A stretch of DNA of 64,000 bases from Streptosporangium album. Lineage in GTDB: Bacteria > Actinomycetota > Actinomycetes > Streptosporangiales > Streptosporangiaceae. The DNA lies in NCBI RefSeq assembly GCF_014203795.1, contig NZ_JACHJU010000004.1:62001-126000 (forward strand), written 5' to 3'. The notes beneath the pieces were generated by a model that saw nothing but the letters and a program-made list of their open reading frames with translations, did no database searches and was not told the origin of the DNA. A program made the translations under genes and the position numbers. Every line of letters starts with the position of its first letter. Within the stretch, counting starts at the first letter, position 1. Shown here piece by piece: positions 18,127 to 26,908 of this stretch.

Positions 18127-19561
18127 GGCCGCGTCCAGGGAGGTGGTGTTTGAGAAGGCCACCCGTAATCGGTGACTATTAGGAAGCAATCGCCTCAATA
18201 GTCACTTTAGCATCGTTTGTCTTATTTTTAGAATCGGGTGAATCGGTGTTCTTGCGACACTCGGCGAGGACCTCCAGCCCCATATAGCGGCGCTGTTCGG
18301 TCCACTCGTCGTTCTGCTCGGCCAGTACCGCGCCGACGAGCCGGACGATCGAGTCGCGGTTGGGGAAGATACCGACGACGTCGGTCCGCCTCCTGATCTC
18401 CTTGTTCAGGCGCTCCTGAGGGTTGTTGCTCCACGTCTGACGCCAGACGGCTTTGGGGAAGGCGGCGAAGGCCAAGATGTCCTCGCGGGCCTCGTCCAGA
18501 TGCTCGGCCGCCTTCGGGTACTTGGCCTCCAGTACCTGCACGACATGACGATGCTGGGCATAGACCGACTCGGCGTCAGGCTGCTCGAAGATGGTGCGCA
18601 GCATGGTGGCCACCCATGGCTGGGCCGACTTCGGAACGCGCGTGATCAAGTTTCGCGCGTAGTGGGTTCGACACCTCTGCCAGGATGCGCCCGGCAAAGT
18701 GGAGGCGATCGCGTCGCGCAGCCCGGCGTGGCAGTCGGAGGTCACCATCAGCACGCCGGACAGGCCGCGGGCGACCAGGCCGCGCAGGAACGCCGGCCAA
18801 CCCGCGCCGTCCTCGCTGGAGACGACGTCCAGGCCGAGGATCTCGCGCAGGCCGTCGGCGTTGACACCGGTGGCGACCAGGGCGTGCACGGTCACCGTCC
18901 GGCCGCCTTCGCGGACCTTCTGCGTGAGGGCATCGATCCAGACGAAGGTGTACGGGCCGGCGTCCAGCGGCCGGGACCGGAACTGCTCCACCATGCCGTC
19001 GAGTTCGGCGGCCATCGCCGAGACCTGCGACTTCGACAACGAGGTGATGCCCATCGCCTCGGCCAGCTTCTCCACCCGCCGCGTCGACACCCCGAGCAGG
19101 TAGGAAGTCGCCACCACCGAGGTGAGCGCCCGCTCGGCCCGGCGTCGCTTGTCCAGCAGGAAGTCCGGGAAGTAGGAGCCCTGTCGTAGCCGGGGCACGG
19201 CCAGTTCGATGCTCCCGGCCCGGGTGTCCCACGGCCGCGTACGGTAGCCGTTGCGGGTGTTGACCCGCTCGCTGCTGATCTCGCCGTAGCCGGCGCCGCA
19301 CAGCTGCTCGACCTCGGCATCCATCATCCGCTGCGCGAACTCCCGGATCATCGTGCGCAGCAGGTCCGGACTCGCCGCGGCCAGGGTGTCTTCCAAGTAC
19401 TCCCCGGCAGCGGGCACAATGTCATTGACGGCCACTTCGTCCCCTTCGTGTTGGTATGAGCGAATCGAAGGATTACGGAGTGGCCGTCTCTTGTCACATG
19501 GATCTCACCCGTGCCAACGCCAGGCCTAGATCACCCGCACACCATCTCCCTGGACGTGAAC
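18127..19561 (-). mobile_element. IS256-family insertion sequence with target duplication
   Basis: A 1435-bp element. Flanks carry the direct repeat TTCCAGGG at 18119-18126 and 19562-19569, an 8-bp target duplication as expected for IS256. The ends are inverted repeats sharing CGTCCAGGGAGRTGGTGT (18132-18149 and the complement of 19539-19556). It carries one full-length transposase and interrupts tnpB. Confidence 0.9.
18179..19435 (-). CDS. IS256-family transposase
   Basis: A 418-aa mutator-type DDE transposase. Family landmarks: GYRTRPWDTRAGSIELAVPR near the N-terminus, YTFVWIDALTQKVREGGRT holding the first catalytic Asp, GVLMVTSDCHAGLRDAI holding the second Asp, WQRCRTHYARNL, and the C-terminal NNPQERLNKEIRRRTDVVGI with the catalytic Glu. 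Length is normal for the family and I see no frameshift, so it may be active. Start is GTG at 19435 after GAAGGGGA. A 9-bp inverted repeat (GTGACTATT / AATAGTCAC, 18172-18205) straddles the stop codon. Confidence 0.95.
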   Translation of the reverse strand: MAVNDIVPAAGEYLEDTLAAASPDLLRTMIREFAQRMMDAEVEQLCGAGYGEISSERVNTRNGYRTRPWDTRAGSIELAVPRLRQGSYFPDFLLDKRRRAERALTSVVATSYLLGVSTRRVEKLAEAMGITSLSKSQVSAMAAELDGMVEQFRSRPLDAGPYTFVWIDALTQKVREGGRTVTVHALVATGVNADGLREILGLDVVSSEDGAGWPAFLRGLVARGLSGVLMVTSDCHAGLRDAIASTLPGASWQRCRTHYARNLITRVPKSAQPWVATMLRTIFEQPDAESVYAQHRHVVQVLEAKYPKAAEHLDEAREDILAFAAFPKAVWRQTWSNNPQERLNKEIRRRTDVVGIFPNRDSIVRLVGAVLAEQNDEWTEQRRYMGLEVLAECRKNTDSPDSKNKTNDAKVTIEAIAS

Positions 19562-20413
19562 TTCCAGGGCGATACCTTGCCCGGTGCGTGTCGCCTCGGT
19601 CACGATGCGTTTGGCAATGGTGTGGTTGGTGTCGGCGGCGAAACGCGCTTCTTTGCGGCGGCGTTTCTTCAGCAGCCGTTTCGCGGATTTGGTGTTCTTA
19701 CGCTGCAATCGGCGACGCAGTTCCCGGTCGCGGTGGCGGACCGCGTTCAGCCCTTTACCCGAGTGATGAGTGCCGTCGTCGGTGGTGGCGATGTCGGCGA
19801 TGCCCAGATCCACGCCGAGGAACCCGTCCGGGTCGGTGACCGGCACATCCGGCAGGTCGCAGGTAGCGATGAGGAACCACATGCCATCGCGGTATACGAG
19901 GTCCGATTCGCCCTTGCGGTAGGCGGCCAACGTCTTGAGCTGATCGGCCGAGGCGGTGAACGCCACGCTCTTCATTCGCCCCCAGGTGGTCCAGATCGAC
20001 ACCGTCCGCGCGTCCATCTGCCAGGACAGACAGCGGTCGTCGAACGGCTGGGCCGCGCTGGGGCGAAAGACAATCGGCTTGGCCTGGACCCGCTCGCGCC
20101 GCGCGGAGCCGGGCTTGCCCACATTGCCGTTGCGGAGATTGGCGTGCAGCGTGGCGTAGGCGTCGGTGACCTTCTTGATGACATGCTGCGCGGCCTGAGC
20201 CGCCAGCCCGTACCTGTCCTTGATCTGCCCGTAGGCGTGCTTGCGCAGGTCGTAATCGCGGAATACCCGCTGGTCGTGGGCGAGCGTCGAGACCCAGGTG
20301 GCCGCGTCGTTGACCGCGCGTAGAGTCGCCTCCAGCGCCGCCGCCTGCTCAGGCGTCGGCAGGAGCTTGACCCGCACCACCAGCTTCATATCGAACACTC
20401 TAGCATTAGGTCC

Positions 20414-20842
20414 ATGTCACCGAGATGGGGACCGAATCCCGACATCCGCCGAGGCCGTGCCGTGGTCCACAACCTGCACGCCCACTTGGTCTTCACCCCA
20501 AAGTATCGGCGAGGTGTGTTCACCGACGAGATTCTGCGTCGCTGCGAAGACATCATGATCGAGGTGTGCGACAGTTTCGGGGCGGAGCTGGTCGAGTTCA
20601 ACGGCGAGGAAGATCACGTGCACCTGCTCGTGCACCACCCACCCAAAGTCGCCCTCTCGACGCTGGTAAACAGCCTCAAGGGCGTGTCTGCCCGGCTACT
20701 CCGCAAGGAGTATCCGGCACATATCCGTAAGTATCTGTGGGGCGGGCATTTCTGGTCGCCGTCGTACTTCGCCGCCTCCTGCGGCGGCGCACCCCTATCG
20801 ATCATCAAGGAGTACATCGAAAACCAGAAACGTCCGGGCTGA
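20414..20842 (+). CDS. tnpA: IS200/IS605 TnpA, Y1 HUH transposase
   Basis: A 142-aa single-strand transposase. The HUH motif is in EEDHVHLLVHHPP (HVH) and the catalytic tyrosine in IIKEYIENQ near the C-terminus; HLVFTPKYRRGVF is the standard family start region. Full length and intact. It diverges from tnpB with 24 bp between starts, the common layout of IS605-group elements. It cuts and rejoins hairpin-flanked single-stranded ends, usually on the lagging strand at forks. Confidence 0.95.
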   Translation: MSPRWGPNPDIRRGRAVVHNLHAHLVFTPKYRRGVFTDEILRRCEDIMIEVCDSFGAELVEFNGEEDHVHLLVHHPPKVALSTLVNSLKGVSARLLRKEYPAHIRKYLWGGHFWSPSYFAASCGGAPLSIIKEYIENQKRPG

Positions 20843-20910
20843 GCCGCTCGACGGCCTACCGGTCACCACACCGCTCGGGCCTTGGCGGCCCTCCCGCGCT
20901 GTCGTTTCCT

Positions 20911-20930
20911 CCCGGGCGCGAACGCCCGGG
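20911..20930. repeat. Perfect hairpin at the tnpA-side end of the IS200/IS605 element
   Basis: CCCGGGCG CGAA CGCCCGGG: 8-bp stem and 4-nt loop, about 70 bp after tnpA. It fits the subterminal hairpin of IS200/IS605 ends and could also stop tnpA transcription. Confidence 0.7.
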
Positions 20931-21080
20931 GTTCCACGCCAGATCACGCTGAATCTCCGACGCCCCTCAAAGAGGGCCTAAACCGACGGCGACCTGTGGT
21001 GAACACAGCCAATCATGGGACGCTCGACGACGCCCTGACGTTCGATACGCAGGCCGGAATCTGTCAAACCGGTTGAGACA

Positions 21081-21516
21081 TCAGGCTACTTGTGTGGTTT
21101 GTGGTGAAGGATCGACCTCTTGGGTCGTGGGTGGTTTGTTGATCCACACTCGTGAGGGCAGCGGCGGCGGACAGGGCCGCCGGCCGTGGAACCGCTCGGG
21201 GTGGGCCAGGAACGCCGCGTTCAGCGTGGCGGCCCGCCTGGCGTGGATCTCGGCCGCGGAGCCGTCGTGCACCGATGCCGGGGTGTGCATTCCGATGCCG
21301 GAATGGCGATGCTCATTGTTGTAGTACCGGAAGAACTGGTCGCAAAAGACGTTGGCATCGTCGACGGACCCGAACGTGCCAGGAAACGCGGGACAGTACT
21401 TGAGTGTTTTGAACTGCGCTTCTGAGTACGGATTGTCGTTGGACACACGCGGCCGTGAATGGGACTGGTCGATTCCCAGCAGCGCGAGCAGCCCGGAAAC
21501 GGTGTTCGAGGTCATC
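21081..21516 (-). pseudogene. 3' remnant of an IS3-family OrfB transposase
   Basis: About 144 C-terminal residues of an rve-type integrase domain: SHSRPRVSNDNPYSEAQFKT carries the last catalytic Glu, followed by FFRYYNNEHRHSGIGMHTPA, both typical of IS3 OrfB. The 5' part is missing: the homology begins exactly at the end of the ISAs1 copy at 21517. OrfA is absent. Non-functional. Confidence 0.85.
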
Positions 21517-23008
21517 CAGGGCCCCGGCGTTCTTGAGTTCTGATGCGGTATGACGCGGTTGAGGGTTTCGGCAGGTGACATGCGAAAGAGCGCGACTTCT
21601 GGTGATCTTTCAGGTCTCCAAACCCAAGATCGCAGCAGGAGTCGCGCTCGTGTCCCCATCTTCCCCGACCAGCCCCTGTTCCGTCCCGTGTCTTGACCGG
21701 CTCGCCGACCTGGCGTTGTGGGAAGCGGAACCGGCCGCCGACCCGGTCGTGGTGGAATCGGCGTTGTTGGGCCGGTTGGCGACAGTGCCCGATCAGCGCT
21801 CGGCCTGCGGGCTGCGGCATCCGCTGGTGGTCATCTTGGCGTTGACCGCGTGCGCGACGCTCGTGGTCGGCAGCAACAGCATCGCGGCGATCTGGCAGTG
21901 GGCCGCCCGGACCTCCCAGCAGGTGCCGCAGCGGCTGGGCGCCTACCGTGACCCGTTCACCGGTCTGTTCACCGTGCCCGGCGAACGAACTTTCCGCCGG
22001 GTCCTGGCCGACGTGGACGCCGACGCGCTGGACGCGGCGATCAGCGGCTACGTGGCCGATGCCGTACGCCAGGCGGCACCCATCCCACAGATCCCCGATA
22101 CACCCGGCCCCGTCGAGCGCGAGCAACGCCGCGCAGCCCGACGGCAGCTCACCCATCCCGCCCCGGACGGGCTGCTGCCCGGTGCCGCCCTGGACGGCAA
22201 GGTCAGCCGCGGCGCCCGGACCGAGCAGGGCGGGCGCGTCTTTCTGGTCGGGGCGATCAGCCACGAGCACGGGGTGATCCTTGGACAGTGCCAGGTCGCC
22301 GGCAAACGGGGCGAGGGCCCGGCCGCCCGCACGCCGCTGCCGCAGCTGGAGGTCGCCGGGATGGTGTTGACTCTGGACGCCCTGCACACCACCAAGGCCA
22401 CCGCCCGCTTGATCACCGAGCAGTTGGAAGCCCACTACATCCTCATTTTGAAGGGAAACCAACCGCTGGCCCGCACCGCCGCGCAAGCCCTGCTGAGCGG
22501 CCCGGATGCCGAATGGAGCGACACCACCGCCATCGAGTGCGATCGTGGGCACGACCGCACCGAACGCCGGACCATCCGCACCGCCGAAGCAGACGACACC
22601 CTCTTCCCAGGTGCCCGGCAAGCCTTCCGGCTCCGCCGCGACGTCGGCGATCTGGACGGCGCATGGACCAGCAAAGAGATCGTGTACGGCATCACCGGCA
22701 TGCCCACCACGCTGGCCGGGCCCGCCCAGCTCAACCATTACGAACGCGCGCACTGGGGAGTGGAAAATCGTCTCCACCGGGTCCGCGACGTGACCTTCCG
22801 GGAGGACCTCTCCCAGCTCCGGACAGGCACCGCACCCAGAGCCCTGGCCAGCTTCCGCAATCTGGCGATCAGCACCGCCCGTCTGGCAGACCGAGCCAAC
22901 ATCGCCCATGCCCGCCGCGACCTCCTCGATCACAACGACGCCTTCGCCGTCTACAACATTTGATCAACCCGAAGAAGCGGGACATAGCGAATCAACGCCG
23001 GGGCCCTG
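21517..23008 (+). mobile_element. ISAs1-family insertion sequence, copy A
   Basis: A 1492-bp element bounded by 15-bp terminal inverted repeats CAGGGCCCCGGCGTT, defined by comparing this copy with the inverted second copy at 52036-53526. No target duplication is visible: the left flank ends GAGGTCATC and the right flank starts ACGTTGGTGG. It separates an IS3 remnant from an IS5 remnant, so one of those junctions probably came from deletion or recombination. Confidence 0.9.
21650..22963 (+). CDS. ISAs1-family transposase (copy A)
   Basis: A 437-aa DDE transposase. The N-terminal segment CGLRHPLVVILALTACATLV is the DDE_Tnp_1-associated domain; catalytic-region markers are GAALDGKVSRGA, VLTLDALHTTKATARLI and HYERAHWGVENRLHRVRDVT, the last holding the Glu of the DDE triad. 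The start GTG at 21650 follows AGCAGGAG at 9-nt spacing; longer frames upstream lack this signal. Intact and likely active. Confidence 0.92.
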   Translation: MSPSSPTSPCSVPCLDRLADLALWEAEPAADPVVVESALLGRLATVPDQRSACGLRHPLVVILALTACATLVVGSNSIAAIWQWAARTSQQVPQRLGAYRDPFTGLFTVPGERTFRRVLADVDADALDAAISGYVADAVRQAAPIPQIPDTPGPVEREQRRAARRQLTHPAPDGLLPGAALDGKVSRGARTEQGGRVFLVGAISHEHGVILGQCQVAGKRGEGPAARTPLPQLEVAGMVLTLDALHTTKATARLITEQLEAHYILILKGNQPLARTAAQALLSGPDAEWSDTTAIECDRGHDRTERRTIRTAEADDTLFPGARQAFRLRRDVGDLDGAWTSKEIVYGITGMPTTLAGPAQLNHYERAHWGVENRLHRVRDVTFREDLSQLRTGTAPRALASFRNLAISTARLADRANIAHARRDLLDHNDAFAVYNI

Positions 23009-23379
23009 ACGTTGGTGGAAGTCTTCACGCTCTGGGTGTCGATCACGCATGCGGTCGGTTCCGCCTTGCGGCCTTCCTTAACGCGGGCCAGGCCGGTCAG
23101 GTCGTAATTGAGCTGCGCGAAGATTCCCTCATCCCGCCAGGCTGCATAGTAGGCGTAGACGGTACCGTGCGGCGGAAAGTCGTGGGGCAGATATTTCCAG
23201 GCGATTCCCGTCCTGTTGACATAAAGGATCGCGTTGAATACCTCCCGCAGTTCGACCGAGGCTGGCTGGCCGGTGGGCCTGCGATCGAGTCGGGCTTGCC
23301 TCCAGGCGGTTAAGGTGGGCTCGATTAATGCCCAGCGGGCATCGGACAGATCACTGGGGTATGTTTTCCGTTCAGTCAT
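23009..23379 (-). pseudogene. 5' part of an IS5-family (DUF4096-type) transposase
   Basis: The first 123 residues of an IS5-group transposase: YPSDLSDARWALIEPTLTAW, IAWKYLPHDFPPHGTVYAYY, and the start of the catalytic region ACVIDTQSVKTSTNV. It stops at the end of ISAs1 copy A; the rest of the transposase is not found on the other side. Non-functional remnant. Its ATG at 23379 is intact. Confidence 0.85.
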
Positions 23380-23618
23380 GGCAAAGTTTTTACATGAACT
23401 GCATGATCGGTGGCGCCCCTCGACGTCCGCGATTGGTTGGGAGTTTCCGGGCCATCTCTAAACCAGACGGAATCCGAGTGACATATGACAATCAAACGGG
23501 CGCTCCGATCGCCACTGCGGACCGCATGAATGCACTCCTTCAGGACGACGCGCCCCAAAAGTCAATAGCCTCAAAGGCGACGTATCCCCACAGAACATAG
23601 ATAAATGCCCTCTTAGAC

Positions 23619-24113
23619 CTAGTCCGGCTTTCGTGCATCACTCAGAATGTCTGCCAGCAAGTTGAGCGCCTCGATCACGCGCTCACGATCCGCCCCCAGC
23701 CCCTCCAGTAGTTCAGCCTCCCGCGCCAACTGTCGTGGAAAGATCGCATCGACGGCCGCCTCGCCCGCGGCGGTCAGCCGTACCAACGCGGCACGCCGAT
23801 CGGCCGGGCTGGGTTCCCTCGCGATCAGGCCACGGCTCTCCAGCCGGGTCAGCGTCTTGCTGATCGCGGCGCGGGAGTGCCGCATCTGCGCGGCCAGATG
23901 ACGCGCGATGGTCGGATTGGGATCATGCCGCAGCCGCAGGCACACATCGAGCTCCGCGCTGGTGAGCGCGGTATCGACGTAAAGCGGATCCAATGCCTCG
24001 TCCAGGAGCGCGACGACGCGTTTGAGCGGGCCGACCACTTCCATCGGTGACGTGTCGAGATCCGGGCGGGCGGCGGCCCACAGCTCACGGACACGATCGG
24101 TGCTCCGGCTCAT
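23619..24113 (-). CDS. MarR-family transcriptional regulator
   Basis: A 164-aa winged-helix regulator. TSAELDVCLRLRHDPNPTIA, LAAQMRHSRAAISKTLTRLE and the wing GLIAREPSPADRRAALVRLT give the MarR HTH and wing. It diverges from the MFS exporter with only 49 bp between starts, and that gap contains an imperfect palindrome, so it most likely represses itself and the exporter until a ligand (drug or phenolic) binds. Ligand unknown. Confidence 0.9.
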   Translation of the reverse strand: MSRSTDRVRELWAAARPDLDTSPMEVVGPLKRVVALLDEALDPLYVDTALTSAELDVCLRLRHDPNPTIARHLAAQMRHSRAAISKTLTRLESRGLIAREPSPADRRAALVRLTAAGEAAVDAIFPRQLAREAELLEGLGADRERVIEALNLLADILSDARKPD

Positions 24114-24127
24114 GCGATCCCCATATT

Positions 24128-24152
24128 GTTAACCAGTTGACTACTGGGTTAC
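24128..24152. promoter_or_regulatory. Imperfect palindrome in the marR-MFS divergent promoter
   Basis: GTTAACCAGT ... ACTGGGTTAC around a TGACT centre, in the 49-bp gap between divergent starts. The core CAGT-TGACT-ACTG is symmetric; the outer arms align with one indel. Size and position fit a MarR operator. Confidence 0.5.
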
Positions 24153-24162
24153 TTTTGTTTCC

Positions 24163-25347
24163 ATGATAGAGACCACTCGGCGTCCCGCCTTGCTTCTGGG
24201 CGTCCTCGGCCTGCTCACCGCAGTGGTGCCGCTGGCCATCGACATATATGTGCCCGGCTTCCCCGCTCTCGGCCGGGACTTGGGCGCGGGCGAGCAGGCG
24301 GCGCAGCTGTCGATGAGCGCCTTCTTGATCGGGCTGGTGGGCGGCCAGCTGGTGATCGGCCCACTCAGCGACAAGCTGGGCCGACGACAGCTACTGGTGC
24401 CGGGGACCGCCGCATTCGCACTGCTGTCGGCCTGCTGCGCGCTGATGCCCACCGCGCCGCTGCTGGTGGCCGGGCGGTTCCTGCAGGGGTGCGCGGGTGC
24501 CGCCGGGCTGGTGCTGGCACGCGCCATCCTGACCGATCGCTTCGCCGGGCCGCGGCTGCCGGTCTACTTTTCCATCCTGGCCATGATCCTTGGAGTGGCA
24601 CCGGTTGTCGGCCCGCTGCTGGGCGGGGTGATCGTGAGCGCCTCGGGCTGGCGGGCGGTTTTCTGGACGCTGGCCGCGCTCGGGCTGGGGATGCTGGCGG
24701 CGACCTGGCTGGGCGTGCCGGAGTCGCTGCCTCCCGATCGTAGATCGGCAGGCGGCCTGCGCCAGGCCTTCGGCTCCATGACGGTGCTGCTGCGCCAGCG
24801 TGCCTTCACCGGCTACGTCTTGACCCTGGGCTTCGCCGCCGCGGCGATGTTCGTCTACGTCGGCGCCTCCAGCTACGTCTTCCAGGACGTTTTCCGACTG
24901 AGCGCGGTCCAGTACGGGCTGGTGTTCGCCGCCAACGCCGCCGCCATGCTCGTGGCCAGCGCAGGTTTCGGCGCGCTTTCCCGGCGGGTGGCGTTGCCCA
25001 GGCTGCTGTCGGGCTACGTCGTCATCGCCACGATCGGTGCGCTCGCGTTGAGTTTCCAGACGTCCTTCGCCGACACCTGGATCTGTCTGGCTGTAGTCCT
25101 GTTCGGCGTCGGCGGCATCTTCCCTGCCGTCACCACCATCACCCAGACAATCGGCCGTTCCCAGGCCGGAGCCGCATCCGCGCTGTCCGGCAGTGCCGCG
25201 TATCTGTTCGGTGCCCTGGCGGCTCCGCTGAGCGGGACTACGCTGCGTGCGATGGCGGGAGTCATGCGGGCCGTACTGGTCCTGGCCGTGCTTTCGCTCC
25301 TGGTGGCACGGCCGTGGCGTCCGCTGGAGGAAGGGAGTTTCGCGTGA
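24163..25347 (+). CDS. MFS drug-efflux transporter, Bcr/CflA type
   Basis: A 394-aa membrane protein with about 12 hydrophobic segments. TM1 holds LLTAVVPLAIDIYVPGFPAL, the DxYxPxFP signature of the Bcr/CflA (DHA1) subfamily, and the loop after TM2 has GPLSDKLGRRQ, the MFS motif A. Proton-driven export of small molecules is the family role; substrate unknown. It overlaps the following hydrolase gene by 4 bp (GTGA), so the two are co-translated, and it diverges from marR. It could export a product of the hydrolase reaction or confer resistance. Confidence 0.92.
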   Translation: MIETTRRPALLLGVLGLLTAVVPLAIDIYVPGFPALGRDLGAGEQAAQLSMSAFLIGLVGGQLVIGPLSDKLGRRQLLVPGTAAFALLSACCALMPTAPLLVAGRFLQGCAGAAGLVLARAILTDRFAGPRLPVYFSILAMILGVAPVVGPLLGGVIVSASGWRAVFWTLAALGLGMLAATWLGVPESLPPDRRSAGGLRQAFGSMTVLLRQRAFTGYVLTLGFAAAAMFVYVGASSYVFQDVFRLSAVQYGLVFAANAAAMLVASAGFGALSRRVALPRLLSGYVVIATIGALALSFQTSFADTWICLAVVLFGVGGIFPAVTTITQTIGRSQAGAASALSGSAAYLFGALAAPLSGTTLRAMAGVMRAVLVLAVLSLLVARPWRPLEEGSFA

Positions 25348-26288
25348 ACACCATGCGTCTGATCATGGCGTTGGCGACGTTGAGTGGCCGCCCGATCCAC
25401 CTGTCCAGCGTGGCCGCTCCGGACAGCGACCCCGACAGCATCCAGTTGCGCGTCGAGGCCACCGATCCGATCAGGCCCGGCCGTGGTGTCCGAGCCCACC
25501 GTGGAATCGTCTACTCGGTGCCAGGACGCAAGCTGCGCGTGGACATCCTGACCCCGCGGACGCCTGGGCCGCACCCGCTGGTGGTGTACGTGCCCGGGGG
25601 CGGCTTCGTCACCGCCCGGCGGGCCATGGCCGCTGGGCAGCGCCGTTATGTTGCCGAGGCGGGGTTCGTGGTGGCCAGCATCGACTACCGCACCATCCGG
25701 GATGGTGCCATCTATCGCGACGGACTGGCCGACATCGCCACCGCGCTGAGCTTCCTGCGCCTCCACGCCGACGAGTACGGGATCGACCCCACCCGCACCG
25801 CGCTGTGGGGTGAATCAGCGGGCGGATACCTGGTCGCCATGGCCGCCGGCGATCCTGGCCTGGGGGTTGATGCGGTGCTCGATGTGTTCGGCGCCTCCGA
25901 CCTGTCGACCGTGGCCGAGGGTTTCGATGCCGCCACGGTGGAGGCTTTCACCGGGCCCGGCGCAGCACTGCCTGCCTACCTGCTGGGGCCCGGCCACGAC
26001 ATGGCCGATCATCCCGACGAGGTGACCGGTGCCGATCCCGCCTGCCACGTCACGTCGGAGACGCCGCCGTTCCTGCTGCTGCACGGTGACGACGACCGCA
26101 TCGTGGCTCCCTCGCAGACCGCTCGGCTGCATCAGGCACTACGCCGTGTCGGCGCGGACAGCACCCGCTACGTCCTTCAGGGCGCCGGACACGGAGCGCT
26201 GTCGAACTCTGCCCGGATGTGGACCAGCACGCAGGTCATGGAGATCATCGTGAGGTTTCTCCGCTCGAGGCTGGCATCCGGCAGCTGA
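25344..26288 (+). CDS. Alpha/beta hydrolase, HSL/carboxylesterase-like
   Basis: A 314-aa serine hydrolase. YVPGGGFVTARRAM is the oxyanion-hole region (HGG replaced by PGGG), GESAGGYLVAMAA the nucleophile elbow with the Ser, HGDDDRIVAPS the acid region (Asp), and GAGHGALSN the catalytic His. It probably hydrolyses esters of small molecules in the cytoplasm; no signal peptide is seen. The start GTG at 25344 overlaps the exporter's stop by 4 bp. Drug-ester inactivation coupled to export is a reasonable guess, not shown. Confidence 0.85.
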   Translation: MNTMRLIMALATLSGRPIHLSSVAAPDSDPDSIQLRVEATDPIRPGRGVRAHRGIVYSVPGRKLRVDILTPRTPGPHPLVVYVPGGGFVTARRAMAAGQRRYVAEAGFVVASIDYRTIRDGAIYRDGLADIATALSFLRLHADEYGIDPTRTALWGESAGGYLVAMAAGDPGLGVDAVLDVFGASDLSTVAEGFDAATVEAFTGPGAALPAYLLGPGHDMADHPDEVTGADPACHVTSETPPFLLLHGDDDRIVAPSQTARLHQALRRVGADSTRYVLQGAGHGALSNSARMWTSTQVMEIIVRFLRSRLASGS

Positions 26289-26290
26289 AG

Positions 26291-26908
26291 TCAGGCGGGA
26301 ACCCCTCCCAGCAACCCCTGGGCGATCAGCTGGGTCAGGGTTGCGATGGCCTCGTCGTCGTCGCCGCCTGGGTGCTCGGCGAGCCTGTGGTAGCAGAAGT
26401 ACTCCAGCATGCAGGTGACGGCGAGCGCCGACAGCCGGGCGGCATCCTCGGTCCGGCCGCCGGCTGCCAGGATGTGCCGGGTCCAGTGCTCCACCTGGCG
26501 TTCCCGCAACTCGTCGTGGATGTGGCGGAAGGTGCCGTTGGACATCGACGCCTGGAAAATCCCGACGATCTCCGGCAGATGCTCACGGTAGGTGGACCAG
26601 AACGCGCGGACATGATGGCGAACGTCCTCGATGGTGGAGATCCCGTGCTCGTGACCGAGTTGCTCGACCACGCGAGAGCGCAAAGCTGCCTGAAAATCCC
26701 CGGCCAGCGCGGTGAGCAGCGCGTCCTTGTCCTCGAAGTAGCGGTAGAACGAGCCGACCGCCTTGCCTGCCTCTGCGGTGATGTCGGTGATCTTGATCTC
26801 GGCATAGCTCGTGCGCGTCAGGAGCCGCCGCGCGGCGTCCTTGAGCTCTGCCTCCGTGCGCTTGGATTTCACCAGTTTCTGCCTCCCCGACTGAAGATTA
26901 CTGCGCAT
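26291..26908 (-). CDS. TetR-family regulator at the end of the LIV/aldolase operon
   Basis: A 205-aa regulator: HTH RTSYAEIKITDITAEAGKAV followed by GSFYRYFEDKDALLTALAGD, the standard TetR DNA-binding start, and a helical ligand domain containing VRAFWSTYREHLPEIVGIFQ. Its start overlaps the amidohydrolase end by 11 bp, so it is the last gene of the nine-gene minus-strand operon and a candidate sensor for that pathway. The palindromes upstream of the operon (35174-35249) are possible target sites. It converges tail to tail with the hydrolase gene, 2 bp apart. Confidence 0.88.
   Translation of the reverse strand: MRSNLQSGRQKLVKSKRTEAELKDAARRLLTRTSYAEIKITDITAEAGKAVGSFYRYFEDKDALLTALAGDFQAALRSRVVEQLGHEHGISTIEDVRHHVRAFWSTYREHLPEIVGIFQASMSNGTFRHIHDELRERQVEHWTRHILAAGGRTEDAARLSALAVTCMLEYFCYHRLAEHPGGDDDEAIATLTQLIAQGLLGGVPA

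Larger units (their letters stand above)
17804..20389 (-). pseudogene. tnpB: tnpB (IS605 OrfB RNA-guided nuclease) interrupted by IS256
   Basis: Two halves of one TnpB. The N-terminal half (20389 down to 19562) starts MKLVVRVKLLPTPEQ and includes the RuvC-I segment FLGVDLGIADIATTDDG, then runs to TGQGIALE, where it switches into IS sequence. The C-terminal half (18126 down to 17804) resumes as LEDLQGIRDRVRLRKPQR, then VDPAYTSQGCSACGH and FLCTSCGFAEHADVNAARN, the zinc finger and RuvC-III Asp. Joined at the duplicated 8 bp they rebuild a continuous protein of about 380 aa, the normal TnpB length, so the gene was intact before the insertion. TnpB proteins are RNA-guided nucleases using an RNA from the element's right end. 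GTG at 20398 is an alternative start. Confidence 0.9.
17740..20930. mobile_element. IS200/IS605-family element (tnpA + tnpB), split by an IS256 copy
   Basis: Divergent tnpA (plus) and tnpB (minus) genes meet at 20389/20414. The tnpB-side end is marked by a hairpin at 17740-17759 (CTCAG.CCT / AGG.CTGAG arms with one mismatch, GA loop) and the tnpA-side end by a perfect 8-bp hairpin at 20911-20930. Such subterminal hairpins are what HUH/Y1 transposases recognise. Exact cleavage sites cannot be set without an empty site. Without the nested IS256 the element would be about 1.75 kb. Confidence 0.8.

Noticed and set aside
18172-18205. 9-bp inverted repeat over the IS256 transposase stop as a terminator
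   Set aside because: No T tract follows and the arms lie inside coding sequence; noted only under the transposase.
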